The notes below the pieces were generated by a model. The model was not told the DNA's origin and made no database searches. It saw only the letters and a list, made by a program, of their open reading frames with translations. Source: Amphiura filiformis (taxonomy: Eukaryota > Echinodermata > Ophiuroidea > Amphilepidida > Amphiuridae). From it: a stretch of DNA of 64,000 nt. The position numbers and the translations under genes are program-made. The stretch lies in contig NC_092647.1 in the NCBI RefSeq assembly GCF_039555335.1, positions 19,872,880 to 19,936,879 of the forward strand, given 5' to 3'. Shown piece by piece: positions 45,322 through 57,200 of the stretch; the first letter of the stretch is position 1, and each line of letters opens with the position of its first letter.

Positions 45322-46740
45322 CTAATACAATTTCGAAGAGTTAAGAAATAATGAGACAGTGAAAACATAAATAATGAGAGAGGCCCACCATTATTTAATG
45401 TTTTTACTGTAAGGCAGCAACGTTCATTTCTATTATTTTACTGCAAACTTGTGTGATTAAAGAGAAACTACCACTTTTTTGCCCCATTTGGAGGTTGTTT
45501 ACATCAAGGTATACTGTTCGTTATAACATGTGTACGCGTATCAACAGCACAAGTGACAGCATGTATCATGGTAAAATTGTACATCGCGTATTGCTTTGAG
45601 TAGATTCTAAACACTGTACTGCGTTCCATATGCAATCAGGATACATTTCAAATATAATGTTGACATGTTTTAACAAATCGCAGTGCATGATTCTCAATAA
45701 TGGTTTGTGCGAGTAATAGAATAAAATATACAATTCACAAATACAGAACCTTATAAGGCCTACATTAAAAAAAATTCTCGCGCTCAGTGCCATGTGATAA
45801 TTGATATCCTTTTGATAGCCCAATAGAGTGCTCATTACGTTTCACTACCTGGAGAGAATTGATCAAAATCAAAAATTGAGTTCCATCCTGAGGTTGGTAT
45901 CTGTCAATGATTTGACCAGATCACCATGATCACAAGGATGTCATTATAGCTAGAGGCAGTATATAACACAAACGGGTCAATGAGTTACATAAAAATGACT
46001 TTGTATGGTATTCGGTTCCCAGGAAGTGAGTTTTGCTTGAGACAATTTGTGGTTAAATGTTGATCCCTCACTACAAGAGTTATTACCGTCGATTTGGTTG
46101 AAAAAGGAGGTGAGACATGGACAAATCTCTCCAGGTAACAAAACGTAATGTCATTTTGAAAGGCAGCAATATTGTAACATTTGCTGAGGAGGACAATTTT
46201 TACCTGATTGTAATGAACTAATTATTATATCCTGCAAAACATCAAGGCCTTATAAGGTTCTGTATTGGTGACAAAATCTGAGATTTGTAATAAAATTACA
46301 GAACACATGATTGAATTCCTACAATCAAAATTTTAGTCAAATTTGCATGTGGCTGAAATGTCTTCTTGTGTGTGTTGATCTATGGGGTGTTCATAACATA
46401 TTACATTGAGCCGATCGATGTACAAAACAAGCCTAGTATTGGTTCAGTGGTTCTTAAGATAGCTCTTGATATTTTGAAAAAATATCACAAAACTTGGATT
46501 TTTATGTTGAAGCCTATGGCTAACATGCAGAGAAATATTTCAAAAGATATCCTGCAACCATTTTGACATCCTATATCATATCTTCAAAACCGCTTTATCA
46601 AATGAGCTCTGGGTTTCTGCAAATTGTAGGTAAAAGATGTGACTTTCACATATTTTAAGATATCACCGCTTTCATTGCAACCAGCTTTTGAAACCCTATA
46701 CAATGAAATCATATCCAGTCATTAACCTCTACATACTCAC
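45322..46740. other. Gene 3 presumed 5' UTR intron
   Basis: Contains a diverged relative of the TA-flanked MITE near 46170-46350 (AATATTGTAACATTTGCTGAGG). No coding signal. The equivalent gene 2 interval is 25264-26301. Confidence 0.4.
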
Positions 46741-47345
46741 CTGTGAAAGTACTCACATCATAGAACTCTTAAAAACTATTGATGACAGAGGAAAATAGAT
46801 ATATCTACCTTCTTTCACTTTTGTGAAACTTCTTAAAATTCTGTTACTCGAGTCTGCAACACAAACTTACCTGTACGCTCCTGCATTCAACAAACATTGG
46901 TTTTCTGCACAACAACAAATTTACTTAACTTTTGGGGTCAATTGATCAGGTTCAGTGCTGCTCCATTTCATTAATTGATTTCTATGCAAGTATTTTTGAA
47001 CTTTAAGGTAACATTAAAATTGTATTAAACGGAACAGGAAGTTGTATTTTTATACTAAATGTGACCCATCATATCAAAAGGTATGATAAGAGTCCTTTTG
47101 ACAAAACTGATATTTGAACATATTCTTAGAGTAAATTCCAAGTTTTAAAATGATTCCTGATTTGTGATATTTGAAGAGATACTCTTGAAGATATCACAAA
47201 AAATGAAACTTTTATTCTTATTTTCATTATATTTTGCAAGGTTATTTTGCCTGTATCTCAATAGTTATGCCAACTTTATTATTCCTTTTGATATGATGAG
47301 TCACATTTGTGCTGGTTATGGCACATTAAACTTGATTCCAAAAAG
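46741..47345 (-). promoter_or_regulatory. Gene 3 upstream block: possible first exon and promoter
   Basis: Donor TTTCACAG then GTGAGTA ends a possible 5' exon at 46741; it would splice to the acceptor before 45321. The paralogous block extends to TGCTGGTTATGGCA near 47313. An ETS-type core CAGGAAGTT lies at 47035-47043 and is kept upstream of gene 4. Confidence 0.45.
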
Positions 47346-47761
47346 GTCTGTTAACCATTTTTTTGCTTCAATGCACTTTCAGTGATTTGTAGAAAAAGCT
47401 TGAATAGTACAGCTGCTAAACTCCCAAATTGTGAGCCATTTTGCACTTTGTGATAAAATCAAGAGATTGTTCATGTATGAAGTACAAGTTCCAAAATATA
47501 TTAAAGATCTGGAGGCATTTTGGATTTGACTCCCTATTTGACATTTTTTTAAATCCTTGTGATCAAGTGAGTAATTTGGTATAATCTTCAAACAAGATTG
47601 GAGCATTTGGTAAATCCAAAATGCCTCCATGTCTTAAAATAAACTTTTGACTTTATATCTCATGTGTGGAAACTCTCCTGCTTATATCAAAAAGTGCACA
47701 ATGATTCAGCTTAGCAGATGTAGAAAGAATCATTTTTTTTCATATGAAAATTGAAGAAAGC

Positions 47762-49470
47762 AGCAGTGCTGAAAATGCTATCTTCAGTAGATAGCAATGA
47801 TATCTTCAGTAGATAGCAATGATATCTTCAGTAGATAACAATGCTATCTTCAGTAGCTAGCAATACTATCTTCAGTATAGTAATGATATCTTCAGTAGCT
47901 AGCAATGATATCTTCAGTAGATAGCAATGATATCTTCAGTAGCTAGCAATGATATCTTCAGTTGATAGCAATGCTATCTTCAGTAGCGAGCAATGATATC
48001 TTCAGTATAGCTAGCAATATCTTCAGTAGCTAGCAATGCTATCTTTAGTAGGTAGCAATGCTATCTTCAGTAGCTATCAATGATATCTTCAGTAGCTAGC
48101 AATGATATCTTCAGTTGATAGCAATGCTATCTTCAGTAGCAAGCAATGATATCTTCAGTTGATAGCAATGATATCTTCAGTAGCTAGCAATGATATCTTC
48201 AGTATAGCTAGCAATATCTTCAGTAGCTAGCAATGCTATCTTCAGTAGGTAGCAATGCTATCTTCAGTAGCTATCAATGATATCTTCAGTAGCTAGCAAT
48301 GCTATCTTCAGTAGGTAGCAATGCTATCTTCAGTAGCTAGCAATACTATCTTCAGTATAGCAATATCTTCAGTAGCTAGCAATGATATCTTCAGTAGATA
48401 GCAATGATATCTTCAGTAGCTAGCAATGATATCTTCAGTAGATAGCAATGATATCTTCAGTAGATATCAATGATATCTTCAGTAGATAGCAATGATATCT
48501 TCAGTAGCTAGCAATGATATCTTCAGTTGATAGCAATGCTATCTTCAGTAGCGAGCAATGATATCTTCAGTATAGCTAGCAATATCTTCAGTAGCTAGCA
48601 ATGCTATCTTCAGTAGGTAGCAATGCTATCTTCAGTAGCTATCAATGATATCTTCAGTAGCTAGCAATGCTATCTTCAGTAGGTAGCAATGCTATCTTCA
48701 GTAGCTAGCAATACTATCTTCAGTATAGCAATGATATCTTCAGTAGCTAGCAATGATATCTTCAGTAGATAGCAATGATATCTTCAGTAGCTAGCAATGA
48801 TATCTTCAGTTGATAGCAATGCTATCTTCAGTAGCGAGCAATGATATCTTCAGTATAGCTAGCAATATCTTCAGTAGCTAGCAATGCTATCTTCAGTAGG
48901 TAGCAATGCTATCTTCAGTAGCTATCAATGATATCTTCAGTAGCTAGCAATGCTATCTTCAGTAGGTAGCAATGCTCTCTTCAGTAGCTATCAATGATAT
49001 CTTCAGTAGCTTGCAATGATATCTTCAGTAGCTAGCAATGATATCTTTAGTAGATAGCAATGATATCTTCAGTAGCTAGCACTGCTATCTTCAGTAGCTA
49101 GCAATGATATCTTCAGTAGCTAGCAATGATATCTTCGGTAGCTAGCAATGATATCTTCAGTAGATAGCAATGATATCTTCAGTAGATAGCAATGATATCT
49201 TCTTTAGATAGCAATGCTATCTTCAGTAGCTAGCAATGCTATCTTCAGTAGATAGCAATCCGATCTTCAGTAGACAGCAATGCTATCTTCAGTAGATACC
49301 AATTGTTTTTTAAGTAGATAGCAATGCTTTCTTCAGCTGATAGCAATGATTTCTTTAGTAGACACCAATGGTATCTTCAGCAGATAGCAATGCTTTTTAA
49401 AGTAGATAGCAATGCTTCAGTAGATGGCAGTGCTATCTTATGTAGATAGGGATTATATCATCAGTGTATA
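47762..49470. repeat. 22-bp minisatellite B (TATCTTCAGTAGCTAGCAATG)
   Basis: About 75 units of the same family as 27440-28345. Unit variants (GATAGC, GCTAGC, GTATAGC deletion units) recur in the same order, with the TTCAGTATAGCTAGC marker at 47999, 48198, 48564 and 48848, so blocks of units were duplicated as higher-order repeats. Confidence 0.9.
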
Positions 49471-49848
49471 AGTCACATGGTGTAATTTACATAGATTAGA
49501 TTAGATTGATTTTGTTTGTGTCTTTGGGTACATGTTTGCTGTCCCCATATAGAATAACACATTAAACAGCTAAAAAGTCCAATGGGGTTTGTCTCACTTT
49601 ATTTGTTATTTCTGCTTAAAATGGGCAGAACAGAGCATTTTGGATAAATAATAACCAAAATTAAAATTTGATGGAAATTGTACATTATGGCTTGAAGGGA
49701 TCAGGGAATAATACGCAGCCAAAAGATCAAAGTAAGTAAGCTGCCAAAAGGCCAACTTTGTGCTTTAACCATCCTGTAGAGGGCTTACACTGACTTTCTA
49801 ATCATTAGTACACCTATATTTCCCTTCATTGAGCAGTTGGAATTAATA

Positions 49849-50302
49849 GGTAAATTTTCACAGGAAAATTTTCTGGACACATGACACCCATGGACGCAGA
49901 CATTTTAGCATTAATGGAATGTGACCCCGAGCACAGCGGGTGGTCTAACAATGTATTTGATTAGGAAGAATTCCTCCTTTGATGCAAATTAAGTAACTTG
50001 TAAAGCAAGTAAATAATATTATGATCAGAGTTTCCGTAGATAAATATTTTTTTCCGTAGGTAGATATTTTTGAAATTACGTTTTGATGATATTGTGAAGA
50101 AATTAAGATTGCATGATATTCAATCATTTTGCAATACATGAATTTCTATCGAAATTGCAGCCAAGAATACTATTCCAATTCAAAATTACTAAGACTTGAA
50201 TAGCGAGGTCACCGCCGGGGGTCAGAGATCAGACTCGAGGTCACACTCACATTGATACGCATTGGTCACGTGTCCAGAAAATTTTCCCGTGAAAATATAC
50301 CC
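49849..50302. mobile_element. 454-bp TIR element with GAAAATTTTCTGGACAC ends
   Basis: The left end (GGTAAATTTTCACAGG, AAAATTTTCTGGACAC) pairs with the right end (GTGTCCAGAAAATTTTC, CGTGAAAATATACC). ATTAAT occurs just outside both ends. It interrupts the CCTGTAGAGGGCT repeat, which resumes on its right. Confidence 0.75.
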
Positions 50303-50639
50303 ATTAATGTTGACTGTTGAGGCATACTTAATTAATATGAAATCAGGAAATAGTAGGCAGCCAAGAAGCCAAAGTCATGTTTTGACCATTACTCAGCGAC
50401 CTGCCATACACTTTCTACCAGGAAATAATAGCGCAAATAAAAGGCAAAATTCATGCTCAGACCAAACTGTAGAGGGCTCACACTGAATCTTTAAAACAGT
50501 GCAGTGAGTGTTGTACATCCAGGAAGGGACTAGGGCGCAATGGCCTAGTTCATGCATGCTTATTTGATATCTTAAGTAAACTTCCTTGTTATTCTATATA
50601 ATTATTTATATTTCGTACATTACACCTTTCAAACTATAT

Positions 50640-50920
50640 TAATAATAGATGACAAGATAACATTTAATTATATAATTTTTTTCTTGAGTAATTATTATTT
50701 TTGGTTTAAATTTATTGTCACACATAGTCCTATGTTATATTTAATACAAATTTGTCACAAGAAGACAACTGGGTAAATAAATGAACAATAAATATTGGCC
50801 TAGATTTATTTGACCTTTACATATGGGATTGGAAACTGCTATGATACAGTTTTATTTTATAAATAATAACGGGACCTTCTCAACTTGCTGTAATAACATT
50901 GATCTTGGTTTCTAGTTGTT
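50640..50920. repeat. Downstream block of gene 4 (homologous to 31150-31500)
   Basis: Lies directly below the gene 4 stop and probably includes its 3' UTR. Same word order as in the gene 3 downstream block. Confidence 0.6.
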
Positions 50921-50994
50921 GTTTTTTTGCAAATCTAAGATTTGATTATACTATACACACTATACACTATGTGGCCCTTAGAGGCCCTCCATCT

Positions 50995-51218
50995 TTAATG
51001 TTTGCCCAGTCTTTGATTCTTGTGATTAATAATGGCCTGGTTTATATATGCAATTGCTGTATCTTGAGATGCAGGAGGGTGTCCTTCAGGATGAGGAGAA
51101 GGTGGATGTACTGGTGGTATGTTTGGTAGTGGTCCAGTAGTAGCAGGTCCGCATTCAGCATATTCTTTATCTCCTGAAGATTGAGCCTCATTAGCAATGG
51201 CGACCTTAGATTTGTCGT
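50995..51218 (-). CDS. Gene 4 terminal exon (KEYAEC, Pro/His-rich)
   Basis: Acceptor TCTTTTTCTAG, phase 1 in, 73 codons then TAA. It contains SSGDKEYAECGPATT, a Pro/His-rich stretch and IAYINQ, and ends LGKH. It aligns along its whole length with the gene 3 terminal exon. Confidence 0.84.
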
Positions 51219-54200
51219 CTAGAAAAAGAACAAAAACACAACAATAATTTTTAGCCTACCACCTCACAATAATAAGACATTATGTTGTAAGCGATCATTG
51301 GTAGGTAACAAACATTGGTGCCAGTTTTACCATTTTATGAAATTGGACATGGTTTAAAAAATAGGTTCCTCATTTACAGTGAAATCTTCTTTTGAATGAA
51401 CATAGTGGGATGCATATAATGCATGACGAACATGTGTGCATGCACCTATGTACATAGGCCTACAGAAGCGCTAGAGTTAGGGTAGGGTTAGGGTCAAAGG
51501 TCAAACATCCTTCCGGTGATTGAAAATCAGCAACTACCATAGCACACTTCTAGCATGGAAGAAAGAGATGAGAAGGAACCACAACGAACGCATTCACTTT
51601 GTCCACTCCCTTTACCGACATTTAATTGACATTGTTATTCATGAGGATTTACTTTGATCAATACCCAGCGTTAAATAGGTGATTGGTATTGTACTCCATG
51701 TATTTGCATGTCTTCTGGAGCGTGTCTGAAGGATGATTTGAACTAATGACCTTCCGTGCAAGCACTCTATAGGATTTTCTCTGGTGCCGCGATCATCGGT
51801 TATTGATGGCCTACATCTTTTCTTCCATTTCACCCAATTTTCCCTAACTTTGATGACTTTTTTTCTCAGAGTTGGCAGTCTTTGGCACTGAAACGAGTTA
51901 GCTAGTTACGATACACATATAAACTATTAAATTAAACAGGTTTCATGTACGGACTCAACCGAACATTGTGCATTATTTAAGAACATTTTGCATCTATTTT
52001 TCATCGAAAAAGTCACCAAAATCTTACCTTATTTGCTACAGATGAAACTCAGCCAAAAAACGGCCGATTTTGATGACCTTTTCGATGTGTTAAAGGACAT
52101 TTTCTACACAACACGATCAAGAAAACAGTTTGACTGTAGATCCCAAAACAAAGCAACTATACATGTTCAGAGCATCAGTGAAATTCCATAATTTTACTTC
52201 TGGGTAGCGTTTGTTTGTTCTTGGATGGGTTTGTTATAGTTTTTTTCCAGTAATGATTTCGCCAAGCATCGATCGCGTAAATGGATCATACATGAAAGTA
52301 AGTACATTTGATAGTTTTTCTTTTCATGCGTCAATAGATAAGCGGATTAAAACTTGGCCGATCGAAGTCGTTGTGGTTCCTTCTCATCTCTTTCTTCCAT
52401 GCTTCTAGTATCACACAAAGTTATCCACTATTCTTAACAAATAGCACTCTCGCCTGTTTTGGTGCCACCCCGCTCCATTGAGTGGTGTCCATGGCACTTA
52501 CTCCCTTCCATATATGCCACAAAGTTTAATACATTTTATAGTAACAAATACAGGAGAGTTACCTTCCTTATGGTCAAGTGTATGTATATGTACTTCCTTA
52601 ATATTTTAGTCCCCCCTCTTCCTTTCCACTTTTCCTCCTCTTCCTGTTTTCTCTTGCTTTTTCATACTCTTTTTCTTCCTTTTTCTCTTTTCACTTTCCT
52701 CTTTCTATTTTCCCCCTTTTCATATTCCATTTTCCCCTCAGGAAAGCTCTGGATATGCTATACAGGTAAATTAAAAGGGACAGAAAGGGTACATCTCCTT
52801 ATAGGTACTTACCAGTATGCTGTGCTTGGTTATCCAATTTGGGGTCAATCACTTTTTCATAGTTTTCTGTATCTTTTCTGCTTCTACAGATGGAATAAAG
52901 AGATAATTAATAGTAATAATATAATATTAGGCTATAGGTATTATCATCATTATATAGTTGTGTAGTAGTGAACTTTGGCAAAATTTGCATTGATCATTTC
53001 ATAGCGAGTGTGTAGAAGAATCAAATATCATAGATATACGTATGTTGGTCCTGTGGTTCTTGACTTATGTTGTAAAGAGGGCTGAAACAACAACACTTTC
53101 ATGAAACATACATAACTCATTAACAACAATAAATTAAGCAAATTTTCAAAGTATATGATTTGTAGAATGAACTTTTGCAAGACTTCAAAGTGTTATTTTT
53201 CAATAATATATTGATTTAGATAATGAAAATTATTTGTTGCGATCATTCAATCTGGCGCGAAAAAAATAATACTTTTATTAAATCAAAAGTGAAATTGACC
53301 AGGAAACCTATAAATAAAATAATCTGACAACTGTTGCATAACGGAAATGAAGGCTGAGCATTTTGTAAAGATATTCAATGGATATTGTCATATTGTTGTT
53401 TAGTTTTAACTAAAAGGGCTTGGTCACATACCTTTGGACAGTATTTTTGTGGGACCTAAGAGCACATCAAGACACATCAAATTGCATTCTGAATTCGAGG
53501 AATGTTCTGATATCAAATAATTTGGATTTTTTGAAATTCGCGATATAATACAAATTTTATGGCAAATTATTAAAAATTGACAGTTTTGACATTTAACAGT
53601 CCTCAAAGTAAACTAATCTAATGATATGTACTTAAAGTATATGTAGCTGGGTGGTGGGGGGAAAGCCGACCATCATATGAAAATTTTGACCTTTCGTATT
53701 GAAGATATACATGAAGTTTCATATAAAAGACCTAAACATTTTAGGTCTTTTCATTGTTTTGCATTTTGGTGTGTCTGATGTGCTCTCAAGTCCCACAAAA
53801 ATACTGTACAAAGGTGGGTGATTGAGCCCTGAAGTCAAACTTAATTAGGGACCGTTCACAAACACTTGTTAGGGGGCTTTATGCAAAAAAGGGGGCAGGG
53901 GAGCTGAAAAGTTTTGACCCTCCTAAGGGGGGCTCTGAAAAAAATTGACCACAAATTTTCCTGGGAAAATTGAGTTTATATGATTTTCTATGGGGTTGAC
54001 TTATAATTTTCATGTCATAAAGGGGGGGCCCTGAAATTTTTGAGGTCTGTAAAGGGGGGCACGATGAAATTTTTTTGCATCAGGCCCCCCATAGAAATGT
54101 ATGCTTACAGCTCCTGGAAGTTTGGCATTCTTCTGTCAGCTCCTAGACTTTGATAACCCATATTGTCAAGAGGTATATCAATTCCTGTATCATCATATTG

Positions 54201-57200
54201 TTGTTCCTCTGGGTTATTTGAATCTTCCGCCGTATCTGGTAGATAAGTTGAGTATGAGGATATTACTTGTCCTGGTTTCTTTTTTCCTGAAATATAATTA
54301 AGTAAATAAATGAATAAATAATTCTGTTCTTTTCAGTTTATTAACAGTTTAGTGGTAACTGTTTGGTCCACTTTGTGTTATGAATAGAATATATTGAGTA
54401 TTGTAGAAATGAAGGCAGAGCATTTTGTAAAGATGTTCAAAAGGTGAAGATCTGCTTTCTCCATTTCAACAGATGATAACAAATTGCCACCAGATCTGTA
54501 GCCATGGGTAGGGCAGCTAGTGCTCCCAACCCTAAATTCTCTCACCACACAAATGTGCCTATTTAAGCTCATGGCCATAATTTGCTAGTAAAAATGGTCC
54601 ACCAAATGGTTTCAATTGTTGCTTTATTTTAGTAATAATATTTAGGCCTAAGGTGCCAAAATGCATCAGCTTTTAAAATAATATGTGCACAAAATATATT
54701 AATAAACCAGGATATGGTCAAATGGAGTATCTTCACCCCATCAGCGGGTGGAATTGCTCCCTAACAATTAAGTTACCATAAACTATTATTTTGCACACAC
54801 ATCTTTCTCTTTACTTCATCAGCTACTGGCCGACTTGTGCAGCCAGTACCATAACTTTAAACTCTGATCCTGAACCCCTCTACCAAATGCTCTGAACATT
54901 AATTATCATGATGAAAAGGACAAGTTACAAGGGTGCAAATTCTGTGAAAATCAGAGAATCTGAATTTGAGTAAAATCCTTGTTTAGGGTTAGTTTGACAA
55001 AATTTCGACATCCTCGCTTAGGGTCATTTTTGAAAGTAAATTCACGTGGATGCTTACAACTTTTATACATGAGTGGCTCCCTGGGGATATGGTCAAATGG
55101 AGTATCTTCACCCCAGTGGGTGGAATTGTTCTCTACATAAACTATTATTTTGCACATGTATCTTTCTCTTTACTTCATCAGCTACTGGCCAACTTGTGCA
55201 GCCAGTACCATAACTTTAAACTCTGATCCTGAACCCCTCTACCAAATGCTCTGAACATTAATCAGCATAATGAAAAGGGCAAGTTACAAGGGTGCAAATT
55301 CTGTGAGAATCAGAGAATCAATTCTTGCAAGGAATCACTGCACTTTTTTTTCTCCTGAACTTTAATTACGAGAATTAAAATTGATTTTATTTTTAATATC
55401 AAGCATGGAACACATTAAAATTCATAGAATTTAAATAACCTAAATTAAACCAAAATGTTATTTTTGGCAAGGAATCTAAGAGAATAAGACGAATTTGTGT
55501 TTCAATTCACAAGAAAGCCACTTAAAACAAAGTAAAGGATTATTCATGTTTCATTTTGCAAAATAGGATAGTATTTTAATCCAAAAAATAGTGCTGTATT
55601 TTTAGTGAATAAGGAATAGGCATTTACAGTAATGTAATTGTATGATTTGATTATTACCCGTTTCTGGATTGTTCATCTTGTTCAGCGCTATTAGTTATCT
55701 TGTGAAGGATTCCACGCTTATGACAATACAACAACAACACTACTACAGCTACAAATATGATACATATTGCAATGCCAATGCCTACACCAACTCCAGTACT
55801 GCCTGAGTGCCTGAATATAATGAAAACAATACAATATTATATGATTATGAAATTTTCATTCATCCAGGTAATAACAACTATGAACTTGAAATTATAATCA
55901 TATCTACGGGACTTCCGTTTTGATTGGCAATATTTCACTTCCTATGAGCCAAACCTCTGAGGGATCTTCTTGATCTCCGTATAATAGGACACACACAGAT
56001 CAGTACTTGTTATTTGATTCCCATCATCCGCTGATACACAAGCTGGGAGTAATACGGACTCTATTTCATAGAGGGGACACAGATTCCGTCAAGCGAGGAC
56101 GCAAAGGAAAAGAATGAGAACATCTTTGTAAGGCCTTGAACTTTTGCGGATATCGCGATTGAACATTTCACAAGGCACTCTCAAACCAAATTAACAGATA
56201 AAGTGTCCACTGCATATGTGACACAAGGTGATGGTGAAACTAAACACGACAGGAACATGACTATACCATATGTATCGGGACTGTCAGAGAAATTTGCCTA
56301 ATTTTTCTCGCTCAAGGAATCCCAGTGTCATTCAAACCAAAGAACACTTTGCGGCAATCGCTGGTTCAATCGCTGGACAAACAACCAAATGACAAACAAA
56401 GCAACATTGTGTATGCAATTCAGTGTAATGACAGTGGATGCGATGACCTGTACATTGGGGAGACAAAACAAACTCTAGCGAAGTGTATGTACCAGCATAG
56501 GAGAGCTAGCACTGGTTGCATACACTTTGCGGTTTACTCACACTTAGACAGCACTAATCATTCGTTTGACAACAAAGATATCAAGATATTAGATCATAAA
56601 AGTATAGATGGTTTGAGAGAAGAGTCAAGGAAGCGATTTATGTAAAATGGGAGGAGCTTTTACTTAACAAGGGAGGCGGCCTATGGCACAACTTGTCAGG
56701 GGCCTATTGTACAGCGATCAAGAAGATCCCTCAGAGGTTTGGCTCATCTTCGACCTGTGACACAACATCCGCATCACAGATCAACAAACTTTTGCCGCAC
56801 TAACATCAGTTGGCCTGATGATGCATACGAGATAGGATGTGAAATATTGCCACTCACAAAAACATAAATCCAGTATATTTGATTATAATTTCAAGTTCAT
56901 AATACAATATTACAGTGGCAACTCGTAAAAACGAACCATCTTAACATGAAGTTCCTGATAACAAGAGGTATGCTTTACATTCCAAAGCATACCTTTCACA
57001 TGTTATTAGAACTGGATAACACAAACTCCTGATAACAAGAAGTAAAATTTGAATTCCTTTACAACTTCATGTTAATGAGTTTCCACTAGCTGTATAATAA
57101 TTTTTCATGACCATGTTCATAGAAACATCCTGCCTTTTGGTTAGTAAGCTTTCAAGTTTTATACATGATAAAAAAATTATCAGCTTGTGATCAAATTTTC

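Noticed and set aside
27440-49470. Regular short repeats at 27.4-28.3 kb and 47.8-49.5 kb that could suggest a CRISPR array
   Set aside because: Units are contiguous 22-mers without unique spacers, and the DNA is clearly eukaryotic.
51474-51500. Telomere-like GGGTAGGGTTAGGG run (a second one near 29450)
   Set aside because: Only two or three degenerate units inside a gene-bearing region; not a telomere or a meaningful interstitial array.
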